Shown here: positions 1 through 11,344 of the stretch, piece by piece
Layout: each line of letters starts with the position of its first letter
Position numbering within the stretch: position 1 is the first letter of the stretch
From: Leptodactylus fallax
Lineage: Eukaryota > Chordata > Amphibia > Anura > Leptodactylidae
Direction: 5' to 3'
DNA length: 64,000 nucleotides
Assembly (NCBI GenBank): GCA_947044405.1
Contig: CAMRHE010000352.1
Coordinates: forward strand, 434,001-498,000
Program-made: the position numbers and the translations under genes
The notes under the pieces: generated by a model
The model's input: the letters and a program-made list of their open reading frames with translations, nothing else
Told to the model about the DNA's origin: nothing
Databases searched by the model: none

Positions 1-34
1 GTGGGAATTCACGGCTGATTAGGTACCAGCCAGT

Positions 35-1540
35 ATGGGGAAGGGACCCTCTAAGATATGGTACACCCCATATGAACTAATAGAGACAGGGGAAGGGAAA
101 GAAGTTGCCGCCCAAGTAAAAACGATCCTTAAAAGAGCAGGGGTTCACAAGACAGGACTGATTGATAGTAAATTTTGGGATCAATGGAGACTAGACCATG
201 CAGGACAAATCCAGGAGCACAAATTACAAAGGGGAATATATGCTCTAATTGAAGGGAGCAACAGAGTAGAGAGGGAGGATTGGCCTCAAAAATCGGGTGA
301 TAAAAAGGTTACATTATATGCTTTACCCTCCGTCATGATTTTAAATCAAAAGGGACAGAATAATCCACCGTCTGCACCTCCACCATATAGAGGTTCAGAG
401 GGATGGACTTGCAGAGTCTGTAGTCAACAGAACCCAGACTACAGAGAAACTTGTCTGGTGTGTGGAGCTCATCGCCCACACCCACAACAAGTAAAAATGA
501 TACCACCACCCGATGATGAGATCCTTCCTCCACCACCCCCACCAGAGCCGGCACAACAATTATACCCAGTTTTAACAAGATCCCAAACTAGGAGAACTTC
601 AGGTGTCCAGGGTCTCCGTACCACTACCGGTACAGAGGAGGATTCAAAAGAGGAAGGCACATCCCCGTCTCCTTCTAGAGGAGCAACAGGGGGAGGGACG
701 GGTAGTCAGAATGTCATCACAACTACAGTTGAATGGCGACCCTGGACCCCTAGTGAGCAATTGGCTCTTTGTCAACAACTACCAGACCCTCAGTTAGAGC
801 CTAGTGCCTTTCTTAGAAAAATGAAAATGATCCAGATGAATTATAAAGCCAGTTGGAAGGACCTTATGGCCCTTGCACAGGTTAAATGTACCGAGGGACT
901 GATGGGGACCATTAATATTACTGCCCGGTTTGGTAGAAATGAGCCCCACAGTACAGAAACCACCAGGAGTGGGGAAGAGTTCTTAGATAGATTGCAATTA
1001 TGGTGTGAGAAACAAGCAGAAACTAGACGTACTGCCTTGACTACTTGTAAAAGGGAGAAGGGAGAGTCTGTTGAAGCATATTATGGCAGACTACTCACAA
1101 AGGTAGTAGATTCCGGGTGGGATGAGGCCCCTGTTGCCTTAAAGAACACCATGATTGCTGAAGCGTTTATACAGGGAATTGGATCTAATTTGGCTGAAAA
1201 GATTAAAGGCTGTACCCCAGATTGGAGACGTACAGACCCTGATGATCTATATGCCAAAGCTGTTGGTTTTGCAGTAGATGAGAGAGAGAAGAAGGCAGCA
1301 GCCCCGGTAAAGAGTTACACTAACTCGGGTACCCTAAACCCGGGTAACCAGAGTAATCAGGGAAGACAAGGTACCCGCCCCAGACAACAGGGACAGAGGG
1401 AAACCAGGAAGTGTTTTAATTGTGGAAAGCAAGGACACTTGGCCAGAGATTGCTGGTGTCCTAAGCAAAGTGACAATAACAAAAAACAGTCTAGAAGCTG
1501 CCTGCCTGTCCCTGATCAAGGTCAGGATAACTCACAATGA
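35..1540 (+). CDS. gag: Retroviral Gag polyprotein with an extra RanBP2-type zinc finger
   Basis: A 501-residue Gag precursor that would build the virion core. It opens with Met-Gly, a possible myristoylation site. A proline-rich middle holds three late-domain motifs: overlapping PSAP and PPPY (residues 112-118) and YPVL (177-180), which in known viruses recruit TSG101, NEDD4-type ligases and ALIX. Residues 124-143 fit a RanBP2-type finger (W124, C126, C129, N133, C140, C143), which I do not know from typical Gags. A capsid-like region covers about 230-420. A CCHC nucleocapsid finger lies at C460, C463, H468, C473. It ends at TGA 1538-1540. The frame is intact. Confidence 0.92.
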   Translation: MGKGPSKIWYTPYELIETGEGKEVAAQVKTILKRAGVHKTGLIDSKFWDQWRLDHAGQIQEHKLQRGIYALIEGSNRVEREDWPQKSGDKKVTLYALPSVMILNQKGQNNPPSAPPPYRGSEGWTCRVCSQQNPDYRETCLVCGAHRPHPQQVKMIPPPDDEILPPPPPPEPAQQLYPVLTRSQTRRTSGVQGLRTTTGTEEDSKEEGTSPSPSRGATGGGTGSQNVITTTVEWRPWTPSEQLALCQQLPDPQLEPSAFLRKMKMIQMNYKASWKDLMALAQVKCTEGLMGTINITARFGRNEPHSTETTRSGEEFLDRLQLWCEKQAETRRTALTTCKREKGESVEAYYGRLLTKVVDSGWDEAPVALKNTMIAEAFIQGIGSNLAEKIKGCTPDWRRTDPDDLYAKAVGFAVDEREKKAAAPVKSYTNSGTLNPGNQSNQGRQGTRPRQQGQRETRKCFNCGKQGHLARDCWCPKQSDNNKKQSRSCLPVPDQGQDNSQ

Positions 1541-1547
1541 AGGTTAG

Positions 1548-4500
1548 GCCCTCCCGCCCCAGTGTCCCTCTTATCTTCAGCAGAGAGGTATACAAATTTT
1601 CCAACCTGTATTGATTAATGGAAAGGAGGTGCCGTTCCTAATAGACACTGGGGCAACAAAATCTTGTGTCAGTAAAGACATCGTTAACAAATTTAACCTA
1701 CCATTGTCAGGAGATAGCCAGGTGGTTCAGGGAGTGTCAGGTCTCCCTGTTACCCTTGACCAAACAGACCCCATAGAGACATCATTTGAAGGATGTAGAA
1801 TTCTAACTAGATACCTTGTCTCTGACACCTCAGACAATATATTAGGTACCGATGTGATGGGAGTGTTGGGTTGTAACATCATGCTGCACCCCTCTGGTGA
1901 GGCTTATGTACAAACCACACATACCAATCACAAGATACTTTGTTTAGTATCTGCGATAGTGAATACTCCACATTCGGTGTTCACTCTCACTGAAGAAGAA
2001 AATGTATTATTGTCTCAGGTCCCGGAAAGTTTGTGGGCAACAAGTAAAACAGATCTAGGCAAACTAGATGTCCCTCCTGTTATGGTAAACTTGAAACCAG
2101 GAGCACAGCCACCTAGAATCAAACAGTACCCATTGACACACGCCCAAGAGGATGCTATAGCCGTAACTATAGTAGAATTGTTAAAAGCTAAGGCTTTAAA
2201 AGAATGTACATCAGTGGCCAACACACCACTGTTCCCTGTCAAAAAGAAGGGCAAAAAGGGCGAACCAGATACTTACCGTATGGTCCATGACCTGAGAGAA
2301 CTAAACAAAGTGACCTTGCTAGAGACCCCGGTAGTGCCCAACCCTCATACCTTGTTGTCTGCAGTCCCAACAGGGACCACATATTATAGCGTTGTGGACC
2401 TCTGTAATGCTTTTTTCAGTGTGCCCTTGCATACCGACTGCCAGTACCTGTTTGCCTTCACCTTTAGAGGTAAGCAATACACCTGGACAGTCCTACCACA
2501 AGGAGCGCAAAATAGTCCAAATCAGTTCACAAGGTGTCTCACTCTGATCATGAATGCCTGGGGCCCTCCCTCTGATGATGTTGTACTGTTGCAATATGTT
2601 GATGACCTTCTTCTTTGTGCCCCAGATAAACAGACATGTGAAGCTGCTACCATAAGCCTGTTGTGTTTCCTCTGCCAGAGCGGTTGCAAGGCCAGTAAAG
2701 ACAAGCTGCAATTTTGCAAGCAAAAGGTGGTGTTTCTGGGTCACTGTCTCAGCCAAGGTACCAAACATCTTTCAGATGAACGAACCAAAGTGGTAAGAGA
2801 AATGCAAGTACCAACATCCCATGCTCAGTTGCGTACCTTCTTAGGTCTGGTGTCATACTGTAGGCCATGGATCAGATCTGCATCCCTGACCATGCAGCCC
2901 TTGTATGACTGTCTCTCCTCTAAACCGTTCAGTCTGACATCAGAGGCTTTGGATGCATTTTATCAACTTAAGCTCCAGATAGTTAGTGCACCTGCCCTAG
3001 GCCTGCCTGACTATCAGAAGCCCTTTCAAATTTATGTCACTGAGATGATGGGACATGCTACTGCAGTTCTCACACAACAACATGGGGATAGAAAGTGTCC
3101 CGTGGCATACTATAGTTCACGTTTAGATGCCGTAGCCAGAGGAACACCCTCTTGTGTAAGGGTTGTACTTTCAGTACAAGCCCTGCTTGAAAAGAGCTCA
3201 GACATTGTCCTAGACCACCCCTTGGTGGTATATACACCACATGACATCCATGCAATCCTCACACAGGTAGACAGACGTCATCTTTCCTTGGCAAGACAGA
3301 GCAAAATGGAATTTGCTCTGCAATCCTCCTCCAACATCTCATTTCAGCGTTGTTTGACCTTGAATCCTGCAACTCTTCTACCAGTAGGAGTTCATGATTC
3401 AAAAGGGGGAGTAGATGATGAGATATTTTTAAACTCCCTCTCAGAAGATGAATTGTTTGATAGTCAACATGAGCATGACTGTGTGGCCCTCATGTCTCAA
3501 GAGACGGTGGGCTTCAGCCATGTCACGGATATCCCATTACAGAACCCTGACTATGAGATGTTTGTGGATGGTTCTAGGTACTTAACAGATGAAGGCAAAT
3601 TTGTTACAGGGTATGCTGTAGTCACTACACACGACATCATAGTACAAGAAGCCCTTCCACCACACATGTCAGCTCAAGAAGCTGAATTGAAAGCCCTTAC
3701 AGAGGCTTGCAAAATAGCTAAAGATAGCACAGCAAACATTTACACTGACTCCAGGTATGCTTTTGGCATTGCACATGATTATGGTCCTATATGGAGGTCT
3801 AGGAACTTCCTGACGGCACAGGACAAGCCAATCAAAAATGGAGATTCGGTAAGTCGATTGATGGAGGCCATATTGCTCCCTAAGCAGTTGGCAATTGTGA
3901 AAGTCAGAGCTCACACAAAAGGAAGAAACCCTGAAAGTCTTGGAAATGAGAAGGCTGACACAGCAGCCAAAGCAGCGGCACTGCTGCCATGGAAGGGTCT
4001 CAACCAGGTGAGCAAAATGGACATTGACCTAGCAGACCCCAAGGGGCTGTACTCTAATGTAACCAGTGTGGAAACTGAAAAATGGAAAAAGGCTGGTGCC
4101 AGAGAGTATGAAGGAACGTGGAAAATGGGGGATAGACTGTGTCTACCTGCAGCAGTATACCCCCAAATGGCTGGTTTGGCCCACGGTAAGGTGCATGCCT
4201 CTCGAAATGCCATGGAGTCATTAGTGGGTAAATTATGGTTTGCCCCAGGTTTTGGAAGGGCTGCTAGTAATCACGTAAAAGCATGTCACATATGTGCTCT
4301 ACACAATCCAGGACAAGTAGTTAAAACACCTACCAAATGTACACCAAAATCCCTGTATCCATTCCAGAAAATACAAATAGATTACATACAGTTGCCTAAG
4401 TCTGGAACGTATGAATACGTATTGGTCTGTGTGGATTTGTTTTCAGGATGGCCTGAGGCCTACCCTGTGAGCAAAGCGACTGCACAGGTAACTGCCAAGA

Positions 4501-5150
4501 AATTGATGTCTGAGCTTGTGTGCAGATTCGGGATACCTGAGGTAATAGAATCTGACAGGGGTACACATTTCACAGGTGAGATAATGAAAGAAATAATGTC
4601 TGCATTAGGGATTGAGTAAGCTTTCCATACACCCTACCATCCTCAGAGTTCAGGCAAAGTTGAAATGTTGAATGGTACACTCAAGTTGAAGATTCAGAAA
4701 GCCATGGCAGAGACAGGAAAGCCCTGGCCCGAATGCCTGTCCCTAGCCTTATATTCAGTAAGGACTACTCCTAACAGGAGAACAGGGTTATCACCATTCG
4801 AGATATTGTTTGGAAGTGTTCCTAGGTTGGGGTTGTATTTTCCTCAGACTTTACAACTCAATTATGACAGCACTGCCAGCTATGTTCAGAGCTTGTGTCA
4901 AAGACTGAAAGTAACACATAAACAAGTGTTCTCTTCTATTCCAGACCCTTCTGATTTTTCAGGGACACATAGCCTGCAGCCTGGAGATTGGGTGGTTGTG
5001 AAAAGACACGTCAGAAAAACCCTTGAACCTAGATTTGATGGCCCTTTCCAAGTACTGTTGACAACTGCCACTTCGGTCAAACTAGAAGGAAAGCCTAACT
5101 GGATACACGCTTCTCATTGTAAAAAGGTCCTTGAACCTGAGCAAGGATGA
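1548..5150 (+). pseudogene. pol: Retroviral Pol (protease, RT, RNase H, integrase) with one in-frame stop
   Basis: The pol frame opens after a TAG at 1545-1547. It holds, in order, an aspartic protease (DTG at about 1644), reverse transcriptase (YVDD at 2595-2606), RNase H (Asp-Gly-Ser near 3567, followed by the Glu and Asp positions), and integrase with a zinc-binding His/Cys region (about 4180-4295) and catalytic Asp near 4380 and 4554. A TAA at 4617-4619 interrupts the integrase core before the catalytic Glu; the same frame continues to 5150. Pol lies +1 to gag and the gag TGA comes before the opening of the pol frame, so neither simple readthrough nor a -1 shift would join them. The final ATGA overlaps the env start. 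Confidence 0.93.
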
Positions 5151-6688
5151 AGAAATGGACATTATTCGTTTTGTGCCTTCTAAGAGGACTCACAATCGGT
5201 GAGACCTGGAAATCCCTTCAGGGAATTAAAGAAGTGGACAATAAGTTTATTAAACACCATCTTGTGATGGTGGAAGGGTTTAACTATACCCTCAAGGATT
5301 GCTGGATCTGTACACACTCTCCTATTACCTCCACTAGTTTACCCTTTCTGGCCATACCTGTCCCTATTGACGAACTACTGCAGTGGCCAGGGTGTCTAGA
5401 TAATGTTGCAGGTGACTTCAAGACCAGGTCATGGGCAAATGTTACTGTGGGTATACCAATAGTGGGGTGGACAGACTATCCGTGGTGGCAAGGTAACCTT
5501 ACTGGAAACAATAAGAATATCCAATACGTGGCATATAGTGGGGAAAGATGGGTTTTTAGGAATAGATCCACTGCCACCATATTGGGTAAGATTCCCCAGA
5601 CCAGAATACAGATAAGTTTTGGGGATGATGGACAGAAAAGAAGTGATTTCTGGGCACCTTGGGTCATAGAAAGAACAGTACACAACACTTCCTGGGAACA
5701 TGCACACCTATTTGTAGAGGGAGACAATCATACGTGTAAAGGGATACCCGGGAACATAGAGTGTGTGAATGAGACGGTTGAAGAAAGGCTTTACAGGAAA
5801 AAGAACCTTTCATTTGTTTGTGGAAATCGAGACCTGGGGTACTGTGGAGCACTGGGTAAACTACCCTCTTGGTGTATGCTAAAGAATGTATCTGGCTTTG
5901 TGGATCTTGTACACAAACTTATTACACAACACTCAGCCTTATTCGATTTACCTCCTCAGATGTATTGGGCATGTGGCAGCAGAGCGTATAAGTGGTTACC
6001 AGTAGGAGTGAAGGGCACATGTACAATAGTAAGACTCACTCCTGCTACCTTTGTTGTTGATAAATTAAATACAAAATCCATACCTAAACACACTCTATAC
6101 AAGAGAGCTGCAGACAACACCCCTAGGAAAAGTGGTAGACCTCACTTGGTACAGTCAAGCACTGGGAATAAGATAGTAAGCACAATGCTCATATATCCTA
6201 TGATAATGCAGATGTGGGACAAGCTAGTGCAAAGTACTGACTATCTCGATGATCAAATATGGGAAATTCTGGGGATACTTAATACCACTATTGCAGTACA
6301 GAATCAATTGATAATAGTCACTAATCAACATACACTGGTATTAGACTATATAACTGCAGCTCAGGGAGGAATGTGCCAGATAGTGGGACCTACATGCTGC
6401 CACTACATTGACCCAGAAGGCAACATCAAAGAAAAAAGAAAATTGGAGGAAGTATACAGGCTAAGAGAAGAGTATGAGAGGATGAATGTTCAGAACAAAG
6501 ACAGTTGGTGGTCTGAAACATTTTCATTCTTAAATCCAGTCAATTGGTTTAAAGGTATAGGTGGGTGGGTGGCAGGATTGATCCAGATGGTCATACAAAT
6601 AGCAATGATTATATTACTGATATATTGCTTTGTAAAAATCGTATTAATTTGTATTAATCACTGTAATCGAGATAGATATAAGTGGTAG
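5147..6688 (+). CDS. env: Retroviral envelope glycoprotein, gamma type
   Basis: A 513-residue envelope precursor starting at the ATG that overlaps the pol stop by four bases. A hydrophobic signal peptide covers about residues 1-18. SU has a CWIC motif (residues 52-55), the CXXC isomerase-type motif of gamma Envs, and many Asn-X-Ser/Thr sites. TM carries CX6CC near 6373-6400, coiled-coil-like sequence and a membrane anchor at about 6560-6650, followed by a short cytoplasmic tail. The SU/TM boundary is unclear: short basic stretches occur near 6100-6145, but no strong furin site or glycine-rich fusion peptide follows. The frame is intact; whether it is fusion-competent cannot be judged from sequence alone. 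Confidence 0.9.
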   Translation: MKKWTLFVLCLLRGLTIGETWKSLQGIKEVDNKFIKHHLVMVEGFNYTLKDCWICTHSPITSTSLPFLAIPVPIDELLQWPGCLDNVAGDFKTRSWANVTVGIPIVGWTDYPWWQGNLTGNNKNIQYVAYSGERWVFRNRSTATILGKIPQTRIQISFGDDGQKRSDFWAPWVIERTVHNTSWEHAHLFVEGDNHTCKGIPGNIECVNETVEERLYRKKNLSFVCGNRDLGYCGALGKLPSWCMLKNVSGFVDLVHKLITQHSALFDLPPQMYWACGSRAYKWLPVGVKGTCTIVRLTPATFVVDKLNTKSIPKHTLYKRAADNTPRKSGRPHLVQSSTGNKIVSTMLIYPMIMQMWDKLVQSTDYLDDQIWEILGILNTTIAVQNQLIIVTNQHTLVLDYITAAQGGMCQIVGPTCCHYIDPEGNIKEKRKLEEVYRLREEYERMNVQNKDSWWSETFSFLNPVNWFKGIGGWVAGLIQMVIQIAMIILLIYCFVKIVLICINHCNRDRYKW

Positions 6689-6774
6689 ACACCTAATGAC
6701 AACTCCAATGGGGAATCCAGCTGGATTGGCACCTGAAAGGTGAATGTACTCATTGTAAAAGTTATTAGATGTCT

Positions 6775-6788
6775 AAAATGGGGGAGAA
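6775..6788 (+). other. Polypurine tract before the 3' LTR
   Basis: AAAATGGGGGAGAA is almost all purine and directly precedes the TG that opens the LTR, the standard position of the plus-strand primer in retroviral reverse transcription. Confidence 0.8.
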
Positions 6789-7192
6789 TGTAAGGGTTAA
6801 ACATGTTTTACTTGCTAAAATGTATATATTTATATATATATTGATAAGGGAAACAAAAGAGTGAAGTAAGCTCATTATGAGTTCCGGATCACATGTCTAC
6901 ACAGGATGCAGACATGATTATGTTTATGTTGCAAGGAAGCTAATCTTTGACCCCAGATGTCATGTGGCCTTGTGCTGACTTTAAGAAATGTCCCTGTCTG
7001 ACGCACAACTCTGAGACTGGTTTAAACCGGCTTTTGGACATATAGAACAGCGTAACAGAAGGCTAAATATAGATTATTGTGTTTCCTATATAAACTTGTT
7101 CTGCCAACCAATAAATCGAAGCATTCAACACTTGATACTTTCAGTGTCTGTGTCTGTTTCCCGGCCCCTAATCTCCCTCTTTAATAAGAACA
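6789..7192 (+). repeat. 3' LTR of the endogenous retrovirus
   Basis: It starts TGTAAG directly after the purine tract and probably ends at GAACA near 7192, giving about 404 bp; the right edge is uncertain because the next bases are homopolymer-rich. A TATATAA lies near 7087-7093 and AATAAA at 7110-7115. The polyadenylation signal therefore sits close to the expected start of R. An AT-rich stretch occurs at about 6822-6843. Confidence 0.75.
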
Positions 7193-7657
7193 CCGCCAAA
7201 CACACCCGGGGCGGGGCCCCCCCCCCACAACAACCACCCCCCCTTCCCCCGGGGCCCCGGGGAACATTTTTTTTTTCCCCCACCCCTCCCGATTCAGAAA
7301 TGTCGTGGCTGGGGAAAGATGCAACAGTCTGTCTCGATCTCGCTCCCTTACTTTAATGTAGACACTGATTACAGGCAAACATAACCCAGGGTGAGGATGT
7401 TACCTTTAGTCCCCATCCTAACCCCTTGAACTTCAACTACCTTTTCCCGTGGACCCATGGACAATTTTTTTCCTTCCCCCTGGCCCCCCATTTCAAAAAT
7501 TTTGTGGGGGGGGGGAAAGGGGCAACGGTTTTTCCCTTTTTCAAAAAACCCTCCTCTTTTTTTCACACACAAATATTAAAAAAAAAAAAGACGGGGGGGG
7601 GAGATTTTTTTTTTTTTTTTTTTTTACCCCCCTTTTTCCCCTTCTGGGCTGTTATCA
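7193..7657. other. Homopolymer-rich stretch, possible assembly error
   Basis: Long runs of C, G, T and A at 7205-7300 and 7465-7640 flank an ordinary-looking segment at about 7305-7460. No gene is seen. The run pattern resembles an uncorrected long-read consensus rather than a known repeat. Confidence 0.5.
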
Positions 7658-7884
7658 GGCCAAAATCACCAGGGTATGTGAACTTTTGAATAGGGTCATT
7701 TTGATGTTTTTGGTTGTTCATTATGATTTAGAAAGAGAAAACACAGAAGTTTGACAATAAATGGCTTCAACCAACCACTAACCATGAGTGGAGAAAAAGT
7801 TTTTGTTTAAACATACAAATTCCCAAAAAAAACCCAAAAAAAACAAAAAATCTGCCGGGGTATGTAAACTTTATAGCACAACTG
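7658..7884. mobile_element. Terminal part of a Tc1-like transposon
   Basis: Two related blocks read CAGGGTATGTGAACTTTT-like and CGGGGTATGTAAACTTTA-like, as in the sub-repeated ends of Tc1-like elements. The end is ...CAACTG at 7884 followed by TA. The rest of the element is missing or hidden in the poor sequence to the left. Confidence 0.7.
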
Positions 7885-9012
7885 TACCTCCGCCACAATA
7901 TATATAGTATTTCACAAAAGTGAGTTTTTGGGACAACACTGAAGATATGACACTTTGATACAATATAAAGTGGTCAGTGTACAGCTTGGATAACAGTATA
8001 ATTTTGTTGTGCCATCAAAATCACTCAACACACAGCCATTAATGTCTAAACCCCTGGTAACAAAAGTGAGTACACCCCTAAGTGAAAATAGACAAATTGT
8101 GTCCCAAGTGTCAATATTTTGTGTAGTCAAGATTATTTTCCAGCACTGTCTAAACCCTCTTGGGCATGGAGTTCACTATAGCGTCACAGATTGCCATTGG
8201 AATCCTCTTCCACTTCTCCATGACGACATGTTGGAGCTGATAGATGTTAGAGACCTTGCGCTCCTCCACCTTCCATTTGAGAATGCCCCATAGATGCTCA
8301 ATAGGGTTTAGGTCTGGAGACATGCTTGGCTAGTCCAGAACCTTTACCCTCAGTTTCTTTAGCAAGGCAGTGGTTGTCTTGGAGGTGTGTTTGGGGTCAT
8401 TAGCATGTTCGAATAGTGCCCTGTAGCCCAGTTTCTGAAGGGAGGGGATTATGCTCTGCTTTAGTATGTCACAGTACATGTTGGCATTCATGGTTCCCGC
8501 AATGAACTATAGCTCCCCACAACCGGCAGCACTCATGCAGCCCCAAACCTTGACACTTCCACCATCATGCTTAGGTGTAGGCAAGACACACTTGTCTTTG
8601 TACTCCTCACCTGGTTGCCGCCATACACGATTGACACTATCTGAACCAAAGAAGTTTATCTTTGGACCACAGGACATGGTTCCATGTCCTTAGTCTGCTT
8701 GACTTCCGCAAACTGTTTGCGGGCTTTCTTGTGCATCATCTTCTGGCCTCTTTCTGGGACGACAGCCATGCGGACCAATTTAATGCAATGTGCGGCGTAT
8801 GGTCTGAGCACTCACAGACTGATCCCCCCACCCCTTTAACCTCTGCGGTAATGCTGGCAGCTCTCATACATCTATTTTGCAAAGACAAGCTCTGGATATG
8901 ATGCTGAGCACGGCCACTCAACTTCTTTGGTCCACCATGGTGAGGACTATCTTGTTAAACTGTTGTAAGGTCTTGGCCACTGTGCTACAGCTCAGTTTCT
9001 TATAGCCTAGGC

Positions 9013-9779
9013 CTGTGTTGGTGAACCTATGGCCGTTGCCCCATCCAGGCTCCCTGATCGCTCACTAACGGGGAATCCAGTACAGAATTCACATTAGTGA
9101 GCGAGTGCTTCTTTCAGCTGTATGTGCAAATGCATAGAAGAAGGAGGACACCTGGCTGCTCTTTGTGGGAGGTAAGGTAAGTAGAATATTATACTGTGTG
9201 GGGGCCCACTGTGGAGCATATAATACTGCGTGGGGGCCCACTGTGAGGCATATAATACTCTGTGGGGGCCCACTGTGGAGCATACAATACTGTGTGGGGA
9301 GCCCACTGAGGAGCATATAATACTGTTTGGCGGACACTGTGGAGCATATTGTACTGTGTGGGGCCACTGTGGAGCACACTGTACCATCTGGGGGCCACTG
9401 TAGAGCACATTGTACCGCGTGGGGGCCCTTCACTATTTATGTCACACAGTATCTTTTTTATAGCAGACATGTAATATTACAGGCCGAAATAACATGGTCA
9501 CTATAAAACAGATCCTGTAAGATGTAAATAGTGAACATTAATTGTTCAAAATTATACTAAATACAAACTTTTACCTTTTCAATACAAAGTTGCTTTATAT
9601 CATTGAAAGTTCTGTAAAGCCCCATTCACATGACTGTATTTTATGGGTCCGTAACTTTCCACAATTGTGGATCGCACAGTATTAAGGTTAAATTTCCGTG
9701 TTGGCATTTTGCGATAAATTAGTGGGTTTTGGGTTGCAGTTTGGTCACTCGGTCTCTAAAAGGTTTGCCATCATCACTG
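9013..9779. mobile_element. Non-autonomous hAT element with perfect 8-bp target duplication
   Basis: The 767-bp element has imperfect terminal inverted repeats beginning CTGTGTTGG and ending ATCACTG. It is flanked by GCCTAGGC at 9005-9012 and 9780-9787, the 8-bp duplication typical of hAT elements. It sits in a Tc1-like remnant whose two halves join when it is removed. It contains a 32-bp minisatellite and no coding capacity. Confidence 0.85.
9186..9432. repeat. 32-bp minisatellite inside the hAT element
   Basis: About seven to eight imperfect units of roughly 32 bp; a core is CACTGTGGAGCATATAATAC followed by a G-rich segment. Minus-strand frames stay open only because the unit lacks stop codons. 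A related array in the opposite orientation lies at 49655-49862. Confidence 0.85.
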
Positions 9780-10065
9780 GCCTAGGCCATCTTTATGTAG
9801 AGTAACAATTCTTTTTTTCAGATCCTTAGAGAGTGTGAAAGCGATAACACCACATTTATACGTGGGGCCTTAGCCACTTTTTCTTTCTGCTTAAGAACCA
9901 TTCAGATTGAAGAGCTATCTTTATCTTTATTGTACATTACAAAGGAGAAATACTGAATAGAAAAAAAAAAATTATCCCTGATTTGACCCTTTGAATTCCA
10001 CTCCACTTGTCATTTTCCACACAGATTTATTCCTGCAGTGTATGGAGAGTCTTTAAAATCTCATC

Positions 10066-10995
<930 letters not shown>

Positions 10996-11344
10996 ATTTT
11001 GCTGCTACTGAAATATGCTATAGACTTTTCCACCCCCCCCCCCCCCAAATCCAGATGGAAAATCTTCTGCATATATACTGGCCCCTGTCAGAAACCCAGT
11101 CATAATTTCCTTATTCCTTATACAGAAGCAGACAGGAATACTACATGCATGAGAGTATGAATGCAAAACCCTAGAAAGTTCCTGCATTCATGGTCATATC
11201 TATTGGCAACTAATCAAGACAACAGACTGTCACCACAAAGACAGAGAGAGAATCTTTGCATTTTTAAATTATTTATATTTGCAAAAATGTTCATTATTAA
11301 TTGTTTACAAATTTAAATGTGGTGATGTTCTTGGGAAAATCCCT
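10996..11344. other. No gene recognised
   Basis: It contains a poly-C tract at about 11031-11046 and otherwise unremarkable AT-rich sequence. I see no coding or repeat structure that I can name. Confidence 0.4.

Larger units (their letters stand above)
1..7192 (+). mobile_element. Endogenous retrovirus, gamma-like, 5' LTR outside the window
   Basis: The order gag (35-1540), pol (about 1548-5150), env (5147-6688), purine tract (6775-6788) and 3' LTR (6789-7192) is that of a simple retrovirus. The 5' LTR and primer-binding site lie upstream of base 1, so their divergence from the 3' LTR cannot be used for dating. Gamma-type traits are a CCHC nucleocapsid finger, an Env with CXXC in SU and CX6CC in TM, and no accessory genes. 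Gag and env are uninterrupted, while pol has one in-frame stop at 4617-4619 and lies in an unusual frame relative to gag, which suggests a fairly young but damaged insertion. Confidence 0.93.
7905..9865 (-). pseudogene. Decayed Tc1-like transposase element, interrupted by a hAT element
   Basis: The minus strand shows scattered Tc1-like DDE transposase pieces, with no long open frame. The left end has the CACAAAAGTGAG-type terminus of a known vertebrate Tc1 group, repeated at about 8060. The sequence continues at 9788-9865 after the hAT insertion 9013-9779, so the two flanks are one element. Many stops and indels mark it as old. Boundaries are approximate. Confidence 0.72.

Noticed and set aside
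9089..9470. Overlapping minus-strand frames rich in Pro, Gln and Trp
   Set aside because: They are produced by the 32-bp minisatellite and share no features of a protein.
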